Positions 22,632-32,019 of a stretch of DNA of 33,460 bases are shown in pieces. The notes below the pieces were generated by a model. It did not search any database. It was given only the letters and a program-made list of their open reading frames with translations, and was not told the DNA's origin. Source of the stretch: a virus; the IMG/VR virus record IMGVR_UViG_3300035701_000160, positions 1-33,460 of that record; one strand, given 5' to 3'. A program made the translations under genes and the position numbers. How positions within the stretch are numbered: position 1 is the first letter of the stretch; each line of letters starts with the position of its first letter.

Positions 22632-22840
22632 AGATTATTGACCTTGTGCGGCCCGTTTACCGACTAGGCGTCGAGCCTATTGCGTTTGTAGAGGCCCTAA
22701 TACAAAAGGAGCCCGAAAACGCGAAGGAACTGTGTAGTATATGGGGTGTGCCTTACGCGTTCGCCGGATTGACAGGAGTGGTGGCGGATCGTAGCGTAGT
22801 TGAGGTTCTTCAACTGGCCTACGAGGTAGGATTGTTATAA
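22562..22840 (+). CDS. Tail assembly chaperone, T-like -1 frame extension
   Basis: A -1 frame relative to the G-like gene stays open from before 22304 to 22840 and adds about 92 residues when entered near 22562. Its content after the G stop (ALKIIDLVRPVYRLGVEP, then FVEALIQKEPENAKELCSIWGV) looks like real helical protein, and there is no good start for it alone. Candidate slip sites are the five-G run at 22559-22563 (AAG GGG GCA) and TCA AAG AAG close to the G stop. Neither is a textbook X-XXY-YYZ heptamer, so the exact site is open. The start given is only the first re-read codon for the first candidate. Confidence 0.5.
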   Translation, partial: GTPATVPETSRSSDNRLRLKEALKIIDLVRPVYRLGVEPIAFVEALIQKEPENAKELCSIWGVPYAFAGLTGVVADRSVVEVLQLAYEVGLL

Positions 22841-25800
22841 ATGCCAGAAGAGAGAGATTTCTCAACAATCGAATACAGTGCTGACTTTGGGGCCCTAATC
22901 ACCGATCTCCAAACTCTGTATACGGCTGCTCAGAATGACATCGAAATCTTCAAGGCACTCGCTGAGTCGATGGAACAGGGTACAGAACGAGCCAAAGCGG
23001 CAGGTATAAAAGTAGCTGAGACAGCTGATGCTGAAGCGGCGGCGGGCGAAAGGATGACCGAAGCGTTCTCCGCGATGGAAGCTCGTATGCAGGGTTTCGT
23101 CAAGTGGGCGAGTCAACTTGAAGGTGTCAAGGTCAGCGTACGAGATCTTGCTGTTCAGATTCAGCAAGCACTAAATGCCATAGGTTCACCTCTGGGAAGG
23201 GTAAATCTCCAGTCAGTTCTTGAAGGTGCTCAGGTACAAGCAGTAAAGACGGCTGCCGCTACGAAAGATGCTTTCGCGCCGGCGATCCTTTCGCCTTTTG
23301 AACAGAAGCTCCAGGCTATAACGTTCCAACTCGAGCAGATGCGACAGCTGGAAAGAGAGCTTCAGGCGATAGGTATTCAGAAGGGCGAGCAGGGAATAGC
23401 TTCACTTGGCGCGCTCGCGGCCAGTCCTATCTACCAAGGCTTTCTGGGCCAGCCTTCACGTTATCAAACTAAGCTCCCCTCGACGATGTTTGAGTCTAAG
23501 TTGGGTGAGGAGGGTGCACTTACTCAGTTCGAAGTCCTACAGGGTAAGCTAACGGACTATATCAAATCCTTGTCACTTGTGCGGGATGCCCAAGATATAA
23601 TTACTGCGTCGGTTCGGCAGACGGGTACGGCTTGGGAAACGACCTCGAGCGAGATTGTTGACATCGCGGCGCAGATCAAGATGCTTGAGGAGTCGATTCA
23701 AGCAATCAAGGCAGGCACGTCGCAAGTTGTCGCAAAGAATGATGAGGAGGCTACAAGCGTCAACTCGGTTGTGGCCGCTCGGATGAAGGAACTGGAGGCC
23801 CTTCGCGAGAAGCAGCGACTCCTTATAGCCTCTGCTGCGCAAGGCGTGGTGGGGGGTGCTCCAGTTATGTCCACGGAGCAGCTCGGTGCCATTCCCTATC
23901 ACCCTTCGTCATTCTACAAATCCCCTGCCCAGATGGCGACAAACTTACTTCGGTCCATGCTTGAGGCACAGTTGCAAGACCCCGGACTTGCCGATGCGAT
24001 GATGTCGGCGGTCCAACCTACTGCAATGGAAACGACTGCGCAAGCCGCAGGCAAGAGGATGCACACCCTTGTGCAATCAGCTCTCGAAGGTCCTATGATG
24101 AGCTTCGAAGAGCAGTTCAGGATGATTGACAGGGAGGGTCGGGAGTGGATCGGAAAGACTGATGTTCGCAATCGTGCTAAGAAGGTCGTGGGCGACTTCA
24201 AGATGTATAATGAGAAGGCGCTTGCCGATCTGGGAGAGTTCTCTGCGGGCCGCATATCGTTTGAGCAACTGTCAACGCGCACTAAAGGTGTCGTTGCCCA
24301 GGTCGCGATGTACGCTAAGGCTCTAGGCCCTGAGTGGGAGGCCACCGTTGTACGTTTGCCTACGCCATACGAGGTTGTGCAGAAGTTTGCTGGCAAAGAG
24401 CGAGCTGCCGTTACACAAGCCGCCAAGGCCTTCAAAGCAGGGGGGCCACGTGTGGAGGGGGGCCTAGCGTACCCAATCCCACTCGAGAAGGTGCCTCTTG
24501 CCCAAGCAAAGGAAATTATGGATGCCGCTCGCGCAGCGGCAATCGAGACGGCGACGTTCAAAGAGGGCAATGCACTCATCCAGACCGCGCTCGAGCTCGA
24601 AAGGCAACGAGTAGTCCAAAAAGAACAATTGGTGGCCGGAGCTGTCAAGGAGCTCTCAATCGAGGAGCAGACTGCTGCTGCACATGCCAGATTAGCCGCA
24701 GATGCAGGACTGGCACGGAAAGGTTGGTGGCCCAAGGAAGAGGCCCCGCCGCAGCTTGCCTTTGATGTGCAAGTCGCCGCCTTGAGGCGCCTCTCGTTAG
24801 CAAGTGAAGCTAGGGGAGCTCTAGCTGGTGCGGGCGACGTCGGTGCACTCGAAAAGTTGAATCGCGAGGAACAGCGGGGCATCGCTGTTCTCGAGCGTAA
24901 GGTCACTCTATCGAAGGCGGAAGTCGAATTACGTAGCTCGAAAGGCTACGCTCCGGAACTCACTCCCAATCAGATTAAGACAACGATCGACCTTGAGGAG
25001 AGGAATCTCGTTACGCTCAAGGCGAAGAAGAAAGAGCTAGAGGAGATTAACCGTGTCACTCGCGAAGCCCTGACAGTCTCTAAAGCAGTTCAGAAGACTG
25101 GCGTTACTCCGATTGTCGAGGCTGTGCCGGCAGTTCCCATTGCAACAATGGCGGAGACCAATCTAGCTGCAGTACAGGCGAAGGTTACTGCAGCGCAGCA
25201 AGTGGTGGACTTAGCACGTCAAGAGAACACTGAGGCACAGCGTAACCTTGGAGTCCTGAACGAGCGTAAAGGCCTCGTTGCGACACTAACGAACTTAGTT
25301 CAGCAACAGAAGACTGCGGATTCGGGGTATCAAGCCTCGTTGGAAGCGGGGTTAGCGAAACTCAACCTGTCGACGTCGACCCGAAAGCAGCTAGAGAACG
25401 AGTTATTACGTCTAAAGGGCCGTGAAGTCGATCTAGAACGCTTACGTGGTGAATCTAAAGCGAGGATCGAAGCAGAGGCCCTTGCGAAGGCGTCGTTGCA
25501 GCGTGTTGCTCAAGAAGAACGTACACTATCAGCTCTCAACAAGCAGGCCATTGTACTTGAGAAACAAGTTGTGGATGAAAAGAAAGTCGCTGCCCAGAAG
25601 ATTGCCGCTGCTCCTGCAGTTGCTGCCAACCTCGCCCCGTATGAAACTCAAGTTGCTGCCCTAATCCAGGCAGTCGAGGCGACTTCGGGCAAAGCGCGAG
25701 AGAAAGCCTTAGATGCTCTTGAGAAAGAGCGTGGAGCGTACCAGAGACTCATTGGACAGATTCAGGTTGGTCTCGCTCCACTAAGTAAAGATGCCGCGCT

Positions 25801-28800
25801 CAAACAGCAAGCAGCCGATGCTGCTACAGCACATGCCAAAGCCCTTGACTTGGATGCCCAGGCGGCCGAGAAACAGCTCCTCTTGACTCTAAGTAGTGCT
25901 GGTGCTACGAACGAGCAGATGGCACAGCAACGTGTTATTGCAGACACGAAGAGGAACGCTGCTGCTGCGGCTGCTGTGAATGCTGGGAATCTTACGAAAG
26001 AAGCTGCCGCGGCGCAACAACTCGTAACAGTACAAAGAGACCAACAGAAGGGTCTTACGCAGCTACGAACCGTGATGGGTGGGGTCGAGAAGCAGTATGG
26101 CGAGACGACTAAGCAAGCGAATAGCTGGCAGAGTAGGTTGTTCTCGTTGCACAGGATCATTCAAGTCTTCTGGGGCTCCTTGCTCGCGCAGATTGCATAC
26201 GGCACGATGGGTGCGATCCAACAGTTTATCTCCGGATCCGCAGACCTTTTCGTCAAGTTTGAAGCCAATCTCACACGCTTCCAGGTTGCCGTCCGTTCCA
26301 CACAGCGTGCTGTTGCCGAAGGATTTGCGGGTGCGGACATCACCCAGACGGTTGGTGAATTCGCAGGTACGGTTGAGCAATGGACCAAGGACCTTGATGA
26401 CTTTACGAAGCGTTGGAAAGTCTTCACGCGCCAAGATGCCCTTGCAGGCTTCAAGGAGTTCCTGAATATCTCGCGCGCGAACAATATGGGTCGGGAGTTA
26501 TCCTTACAACTCATGGACGTTGCCGCGGCCCTAACACTTGTTGAAGATGAGTTTGCGAACGACTTGCCAAGAGCAATGCAAGCAGTTGCCCGTGCTTCTG
26601 ATGGTTACGTTCGACCAATGGGTGCAACGTTTATTGGAATGATTAGTGACGTCGACCGTAACATCAAGGCGATGCAGATATATGGTACTGTCTACTCGAA
26701 GCTGGGCGAGGGCAACGAGGCCCTCAAGAAGCAACAGCAAGTCCTCGTCGACACTTCGGTCATACTTGAACGATACAATCGTGTATCCAAGGATACGATC
26801 TATCTGTACGAAACGATCGACCTCAAGATCCGCAGTGCCAACGCTCGTATTCAGGAACAACAGATCGCCATTGGTGGTAAGCTTGCGCCTATGTGGCTTG
26901 ACCTCAAGAACGCTCTCGTTGGCTTTCTCGAGACATTAGACAAGATGGCGGCCTTCAACCTCAAACTGATGCAACTAAATGAAAAGATAAAACTGTTTGG
27001 CTCTCAAGGGCCGATACTTGAAGCTATGACTCAAGCTCTGCTGCGACTTCGTCCGGTCGAGGGAGGGATTTTCGCGGCACTTGTAGGCAAAATGCCTGGC
27101 ATGCAATCCTACAGGGCGTTTCAGGGTCTGCTTACTCAGGCAGCGGGCAATAACAAAGATCAGCGCGAGATGCTTCTGAGATGGGCAGATTCGCAAATTC
27201 TACTCCAGAACAAAACGTTTGAGCAGATAATCGAGATCCTCAAGAAGCAGGGGCCAAAGGTAATTCTCCAAGCACAGGCTACAAAGGAGCAGTTCCAAGG
27301 ACTCGTGCAAACGGGTAAGGGCAAAGAGGCTATCAAGTTATACGATGATCTTGCAGCCAAGCTCGCTGAGGCACGAACTGAATATGCCCGGTTGGTCGCA
27401 ATAGGAGGTCGAGAGGATCTCATTGACGCAGCTAAAAAGAATCTGGATCTCCTCGAAGCTCAAGTTGTCGCTCTCAAGCAATACAGTAAGACGTTGAGCG
27501 ATGCAGACGTTGTTGCGCAACACCTGAAAGATACCATGATTGACTGGACACCTGAAGGTGCGGGTATCGACGTGGGTAAGGTCATTGATGACCTCGAGCA
27601 AGCCTGGGACGACTACCTGGAGAAGCGTCAGGATGCATTGGACGAGAAGAATTCAAAGCTTCTCGAGTCGTTCAATACCTTCATGGACGACCTTGCAGAT
27701 GCCGATATCAAGCACGGCGACAACCTTAAGGAGATTGCGAAGGACACTGCCCGCGACATCGTAGATGCATTTAGGAAAGCTGCAGATGGCCGAGTCGATG
27801 CATATCGTGACATGCTCGATTCGATTGAGGGCGAGAATGAAGACTACGCCCTGCGGCTTAAGGAGCTCGACGATAAACAACTCGAGGACAAGGAGAAAGC
27901 ACGAAGGGAGCACTTACAAAAGCTCGAGGACCTCGAACGTGAACATCTACGTAACCTTCGTGACATGCAGGCACAGTACGAGTTTGATCTTACGGCGGCT
28001 GCAGACGAGCGCGATGCTCGGAAGGTCCTCGAACTCATGCGGAAGCACGAGTTCGATGTACAGCAGGAGGGTGTGCACTACGGCGATCGGATTAGCGACG
28101 AGAACCGAAACTTCGCACGACAAGAGGCGGAACGAAAAGCGAACGATGCCCTCGAACGAGCCCGACTCGAAAGGGAACACAAGAAACGCCTTGAGGATAT
28201 CAAACTCGAATACGAACATCGCCTAGAAGAGATCAAGCGAGCTCTCAAGAAAGAGCTAGAGGACATCAAGGAGAAAGAGAAGCAAAAAGTTCGCGACGAG
28301 AATGAGCGATGGGCTCGAGATAAGGTCGACGTCGCGGCTAAGTACTCAGAGCGTAACAAAGACATAGCCAAGTGGCTTGAGGACCAGTACGATACGATTG
28401 AGAAGGCATACAACAAACAGGTCGAGGCGGTACTCAAAGGTCTCAACAAGCAGGTTGAGTGGACACAAGACCGGATGAAGAAGCTATTCGATGTAGTAAA
28501 GGCTGCCCTTGGACCGTCGGGGTCGATTACTGGTGTATACGATACTTGGTTTGCATACATCGAACGGCGTATGAGGGCGATGTCGGCTTGGCAACCTCCA
28601 GTGCCTGGGATACCGTCAATTCCTACCACCCCTGGTGAACCAGGAAGCACACCTCCTGGCGAACCTGCTAAGCCACCCGTAATGTGCAATGATCCCAAGG
28701 CATTGAACTTTGGAAAGCCTGGTCCGTGCGTCTACAGGCCACCCGGCACTGGCCCGCAGGAACAACTTTCTGCAATCACTCCAACTGGAATGCTTCCCAC

Positions 28801-28927
28801 GCCGTCGACTACCACCTGGACCGCAACTAGTCGACTCGAGATCCACGTTACCGCTGATGAGCATTTTAGTGAGGGCTTCGAGGATGCCTTGATCGAAAAG
28901 ATCACGGAGGTGGTACGTGCAATATAG
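22841..28927 (+). CDS. Tail tape measure protein
   Basis: A 2,028-residue protein beginning on the base after the chaperone frame. Its size predicts a long tail. It is mainly helical, with many Ala/Gln/Glu-rich coiled-coil stretches, a hydrophobic segment near residues 1104-1135 (HRIIQVFWGSLLAQIAYG) that could insert into the host membrane, and a densely charged Glu/Lys/Arg helix from about 1583 to 1888. A Pro/Gly linker leads to MCNDPKALNFGKPGPCVY (about 1947-1965), a small two-Cys unit, and then a C-terminal beta segment. No peptidase or lysozyme motif was seen. Confidence 0.9.
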   Translation: MPEERDFSTIEYSADFGALITDLQTLYTAAQNDIEIFKALAESMEQGTERAKAAGIKVAETADAEAAAGERMTEAFSAMEARMQGFVKWASQLEGVKVSVRDLAVQIQQALNAIGSPLGRVNLQSVLEGAQVQAVKTAAATKDAFAPAILSPFEQKLQAITFQLEQMRQLERELQAIGIQKGEQGIASLGALAASPIYQGFLGQPSRYQTKLPSTMFESKLGEEGALTQFEVLQGKLTDYIKSLSLVRDAQDIITASVRQTGTAWETTSSEIVDIAAQIKMLEESIQAIKAGTSQVVAKNDEEATSVNSVVAARMKELEALREKQRLLIASAAQGVVGGAPVMSTEQLGAIPYHPSSFYKSPAQMATNLLRSMLEAQLQDPGLADAMMSAVQPTAMETTAQAAGKRMHTLVQSALEGPMMSFEEQFRMIDREGREWIGKTDVRNRAKKVVGDFKMYNEKALADLGEFSAGRISFEQLSTRTKGVVAQVAMYAKALGPEWEATVVRLPTPYEVVQKFAGKERAAVTQAAKAFKAGGPRVEGGLAYPIPLEKVPLAQAKEIMDAARAAAIETATFKEGNALIQTALELERQRVVQKEQLVAGAVKELSIEEQTAAAHARLAADAGLARKGWWPKEEAPPQLAFDVQVAALRRLSLASEARGALAGAGDVGALEKLNREEQRGIAVLERKVTLSKAEVELRSSKGYAPELTPNQIKTTIDLEERNLVTLKAKKKELEEINRVTREALTVSKAVQKTGVTPIVEAVPAVPIATMAETNLAAVQAKVTAAQQVVDLARQENTEAQRNLGVLNERKGLVATLTNLVQQQKTADSGYQASLEAGLAKLNLSTSTRKQLENELLRLKGREVDLERLRGESKARIEAEALAKASLQRVAQEERTLSALNKQAIVLEKQVVDEKKVAAQKIAAAPAVAANLAPYETQVAALIQAVEATSGKAREKALDALEKERGAYQRLIGQIQVGLAPLSKDAALKQQAADAATAHAKALDLDAQAAEKQLLLTLSSAGATNEQMAQQRVIADTKRNAAAAAAVNAGNLTKEAAAAQQLVTVQRDQQKGLTQLRTVMGGVEKQYGETTKQANSWQSRLFSLHRIIQVFWGSLLAQIAYGTMGAIQQFISGSADLFVKFEANLTRFQVAVRSTQRAVAEGFAGADITQTVGEFAGTVEQWTKDLDDFTKRWKVFTRQDALAGFKEFLNISRANNMGRELSLQLMDVAAALTLVEDEFANDLPRAMQAVARASDGYVRPMGATFIGMISDVDRNIKAMQIYGTVYSKLGEGNEALKKQQQVLVDTSVILERYNRVSKDTIYLYETIDLKIRSANARIQEQQIAIGGKLAPMWLDLKNALVGFLETLDKMAAFNLKLMQLNEKIKLFGSQGPILEAMTQALLRLRPVEGGIFAALVGKMPGMQSYRAFQGLLTQAAGNNKDQREMLLRWADSQILLQNKTFEQIIEILKKQGPKVILQAQATKEQFQGLVQTGKGKEAIKLYDDLAAKLAEARTEYARLVAIGGREDLIDAAKKNLDLLEAQVVALKQYSKTLSDADVVAQHLKDTMIDWTPEGAGIDVGKVIDDLEQAWDDYLEKRQDALDEKNSKLLESFNTFMDDLADADIKHGDNLKEIAKDTARDIVDAFRKAADGRVDAYRDMLDSIEGENEDYALRLKELDDKQLEDKEKARREHLQKLEDLEREHLRNLRDMQAQYEFDLTAAADERDARKVLELMRKHEFDVQQEGVHYGDRISDENRNFARQEAERKANDALERARLEREHKKRLEDIKLEYEHRLEEIKRALKKELEDIKEKEKQKVRDENERWARDKVDVAAKYSERNKDIAKWLEDQYDTIEKAYNKQVEAVLKGLNKQVEWTQDRMKKLFDVVKAALGPSGSITGVYDTWFAYIERRMRAMSAWQPPVPGIPSIPTTPGEPGSTPPGEPAKPPVMCNDPKALNFGKPGPCVYRPPGTGPQEQLSAITPTGMLPTPSTTTWTATSRLEIHVTADEHFSEGFEDALIEKITEVVRAI

Positions 28928-29273
28928 ACTGAATGGCGTCGATCTTCCAGAGCAGCCAACGGAAGCGGGTTGGGTCGATCAAGCATCTCTAGGCGAGGAC
29001 GGTAATGGCCATCCCATATATCCTGAGCTCTATGAATTTGAGATGTCATGGGGTGTGCTAGAGCCCGGTCAATGGACCCGATTGTATGACTTCTTCTTTC
29101 AGGCGGGCCTCACGGGTACAGTGTCGGCAACGCTTCAATGTTACACGGGAATCGTTGTTGACGAGGCCGCGACCTATTCAGGATGTATCGTTCGGCAACC
29201 AACCCGAGGCAAAGTTTTCAGTGGGTTCATACTCAATTCGAAGGTGGTCTTAGGTGGCATTCGCGTACGATGA
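28917..29273 (+). CDS. Distal tail-like protein
   Basis: A 118-residue protein overlapping the tape measure by 11 bases, starting at GTG 28917 with GGAGGT upstream. It follows the tape measure, where the distal tail or minor tail protein lies. The sequence is compact and beta-rich: MQYRLNGVDLPEQPTEAGWVDQ, then YEFEMSWGVLEPGQWTRLYDFF, then VVDEAATYSGCIVRQPTRG. This fits a baseplate hub adaptor, although at 118 residues it is shorter than Dit proteins of Gram-positive phages. The call is from order and fold guess. Confidence 0.45.
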   Translation: MQYRLNGVDLPEQPTEAGWVDQASLGEDGNGHPIYPELYEFEMSWGVLEPGQWTRLYDFFFQAGLTGTVSATLQCYTGIVVDEAATYSGCIVRQPTRGKVFSGFILNSKVVLGGIRVR

Positions 29274-32019
29274 GCTAGAACTGTATATCTGGCCTGAACC
29301 GTTTGTCTTCGAGGCACACATTAGTGGGGTTGTCGCTGCGGGTGCGATGACCATTCCCTATGTGTTGGAAGGTGGTGCGTGGACTGACGTTCGCGTAGGC
29401 GAGACATTAGAGGCTATCGGATGCGGCCCTATGGGTCGGAATCTTCGTATTCGTGTTAGAGCAATCGACGCGACCAACGTATATGTCGCCGAGAATGGTA
29501 TTTACTGGGTAACGAATTCGACGATTCGAGTACGCAAGATCTTCGAGCCGTGGTCCGTTGTCCCTCGTGTTACAGTCTCGGGTGGCGTAGCAACGTTCTT
29601 CCAGGATTACGATATTGCCTATGTTGACCAGACCGAGTTTCCCGATCCCGTAGTTGTTATGGGACCTAACCATGCAGGTCCAGTTGGCGACGTTGTACAG
29701 TTTAGTCCTACTGGGACATGGTTTCCTGGTGGTGCATCGTTTGGTACGGCAACGTTCGGCTGTGAGAGTGGAACACTAATTGGAACGGATCTCTTTAGGT
29801 TTGATACTCCAGGATCGTGGCTCGCGTGGTGCCATGTCCATGACAGTCTTGGTAGATCGTTTACTGGCTATCGGCACATCTTCATTGGAGACCCCAAAAG
29901 ACAGTGGGGAATCAGTTCATTCGAGGGTGCTCGTCCAACTGGGGGTTATACGATACGTTGCTGGACTACTGAGACTTGGAGCGACTTGCACGATGGCGCT
30001 ATTATCATGTTGCGTTGGAAGAAGCCTGTGGGCACCGGGGCTCGGCCATACACCGCTTTCGTTGGGTATGTACAAGAGAACACGATCAAGTTCGACTACG
30101 CAAAGAATCGAACAGAGTTTACAGCAGTTAGCCTTTCGCTCGTACTAAATAAACTTGACGTGTTTGGTTCCTCACTCGCCTACAGAGCAACGGGGCCATA
30201 TACGTGGAACGACGTTCGTAACATGGACCTTGACTCAGCCGTTGCAGCACACCTCAGATGGAAGACTACCGTACTCCAGATTGCAGATGTTAGACCAATC
30301 ACGAACACGTATGCAATTCAAAAGGCTGACTTTGCACGGGGTGGAGGATTCAGTCCGGTAAGGGACTTTCTCAAAGTAGCCTTACGGGGTGACATGGTTT
30401 GCGATGCCCAGGGAACGCTCTGGTGCGAGAGAGACCAGAATACCCTTGCACTAGCTAGTCGCAAAGGAACCAGTTATATTATCGAGCGAGAAGATTGGCG
30501 TGCGGAACCTCAAGTCGATGAGGCTGCGATCCCCGATGTCTCTTATATGGAGGTTGGTGGTCTCGCATTCTTGGGTGCAACCGGAACGTTCAATGCTTAC
30601 TTGTCGAGTGTGCCTGGTCCGGTTCCGGATAGGTATGGTTCTTCCGAGACTGTCGAAGGACTGTCACTGCCTTCGAATGTAAACTCTCAAACGTGGCTAA
30701 ACGAGATTGCTGGGTTCATATATGCTGATCGCATCAATCGTTATCCCCGAATTCAAATACCTGTCGTAGGAAGGTGGACAAAGGCCGATATCGCTCCGCA
30801 ACAATGGGCCCAAGTTCGGGGCTTCCCATACATTGTGAGTTCTCGGATACAGGTTAGTCGTATACGACACATTTACAATGCGAGGCAGCAACATGTACTA
30901 AGCGACCTCGAGGCGTTTGCAGAGGCGTGGGGACCTCCCGGCTTCTCGAAGCAGATTCCTGTTATACCCCCGGGGCCCATTAACAGTGTCGAGCCGCCAA
31001 TCATCATACCACCAATACCTCCCACAGTTACACCTATCGTTCTTGCAATGAATTACAGTCAACTGGGGCGGTCCACGAACTTCTATGCTAGCGAGCCTAC
31101 TATCTGGACGAACCTGAAAATCGGTGCATTGGCAAATCCTGCTGTGGGTGACTTCTGCAACTTAGTGCTCTCGCTTACTGGCGAAGCGTGGTTGATAACC
31201 GGAGCCGGGAGTGCTAGCGATACGGACGGATTATGGTACTGTAGCGATACTGCTGCTGCCGTGCCGTTATTCAGTCTAATCGTTTCTCACAATCAGGCTA
31301 TCGCTCTAGATGGTGTTGGACTTGTGTCTTTGGGTTGCGGTGATGATGGAATCGTCTACTCTTCGGGTTGGACAGGTAATCCGCAAGGACATTACTTATA
31401 TGGCAAGACCGGACTAGCAGTTGCTACTGGTCCAACACTGCCAGTTGGAGCCCTTCAGTATTCCATCTCCTCTGGCGTAAGTGTAAGACTCGCGCTAGGA
31501 GCGGGAGGCGTGCCCGCCATCGGAGTAAGAGAGTTAGATGGGGCTGCGAATGCGAATGTTCTCTATGTCCCCGGTCCACAAGGCGACCCATCCAAGGTAG
31601 CCACTGGTTTTATTGTCTGGAGTAATAACTTGTATTCCTATGTAGATGGTGGAGCAACTGCCACGTTAGTATATACTGGCGTTGGAGGGGGACCGATTAT
31701 CTCCGATGGAGGAAATGTACTGACCGTTCGGGCATCAGATGGGATGCTAATGAATGGTGCATCTGCCTTAGACACACCATTACACGCCTTTGGAATTGCA
31801 AATCGGTCTTTTGCGTCGTTTTGTCTTGGTACAGCGGGCTATGGCGAATTATTAGCATGTGCTGTAGAGGGGGCCGCAGCTAACTTTATCATTTATCGTG
31901 CAACAGGCGAAACTGAGTGGGTTGTCAAGGACGGTGACTGGGTCGCCAAGATGGGGGCTAACTGGGCTGGTCGGCATGGTGCTGGGCACTATCCTACTAT
32001 CGTTACACAAACAATCTAA
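29254..32019 (+). CDS. Tail tip/hub protein with a PKD/Ig-like domain
   Basis: A 921-residue protein starting at GTG 29254, with AAGGTG upstream, overlapping the previous gene by 20 bases. The first 600 residues look like a tail tip protein. Residues 131-213 form a PKD/Ig-like domain (VQFSPTGTWFPGGASFGTATF, then TPGSWLAWCHVHDSLGRSFTGYRHIFIGD), a fold common in surface-binding proteins. After a Pro-rich linker at about 567-596 comes a 325-residue C-terminal part of short beta motifs, with repeated DGLWYCSD and NNLYSYVDGG-like strands that could form a propeller. It probably contacts the host surface; no catalytic site was found. Confidence 0.6.
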   Translation: MAFAYDELELYIWPEPFVFEAHISGVVAAGAMTIPYVLEGGAWTDVRVGETLEAIGCGPMGRNLRIRVRAIDATNVYVAENGIYWVTNSTIRVRKIFEPWSVVPRVTVSGGVATFFQDYDIAYVDQTEFPDPVVVMGPNHAGPVGDVVQFSPTGTWFPGGASFGTATFGCESGTLIGTDLFRFDTPGSWLAWCHVHDSLGRSFTGYRHIFIGDPKRQWGISSFEGARPTGGYTIRCWTTETWSDLHDGAIIMLRWKKPVGTGARPYTAFVGYVQENTIKFDYAKNRTEFTAVSLSLVLNKLDVFGSSLAYRATGPYTWNDVRNMDLDSAVAAHLRWKTTVLQIADVRPITNTYAIQKADFARGGGFSPVRDFLKVALRGDMVCDAQGTLWCERDQNTLALASRKGTSYIIEREDWRAEPQVDEAAIPDVSYMEVGGLAFLGATGTFNAYLSSVPGPVPDRYGSSETVEGLSLPSNVNSQTWLNEIAGFIYADRINRYPRIQIPVVGRWTKADIAPQQWAQVRGFPYIVSSRIQVSRIRHIYNARQQHVLSDLEAFAEAWGPPGFSKQIPVIPPGPINSVEPPIIIPPIPPTVTPIVLAMNYSQLGRSTNFYASEPTIWTNLKIGALANPAVGDFCNLVLSLTGEAWLITGAGSASDTDGLWYCSDTAAAVPLFSLIVSHNQAIALDGVGLVSLGCGDDGIVYSSGWTGNPQGHYLYGKTGLAVATGPTLPVGALQYSISSGVSVRLALGAGGVPAIGVRELDGAANANVLYVPGPQGDPSKVATGFIVWSNNLYSYVDGGATATLVYTGVGGGPIISDGGNVLTVRASDGMLMNGASALDTPLHAFGIANRSFASFCLGTAGYGELLACAVEGAAANFIIYRATGETEWVVKDGDWVAKMGANWAGRHGAGHYPTIVTQTI

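Noticed and set aside
22645-22840. Independent gene starting at GTG 22645
   Set aside because: No ribosome binding site precedes it and the open -1 frame extends far upstream, which favours a frameshift extension.
23914-24906. Long leftward open frame of 330 codons within the tape measure
   Set aside because: Composition is Ser/Ala/Arg-rich, as expected for the antisense of a coiled-coil gene. It has no family pattern and no promoter or ribosome binding site.
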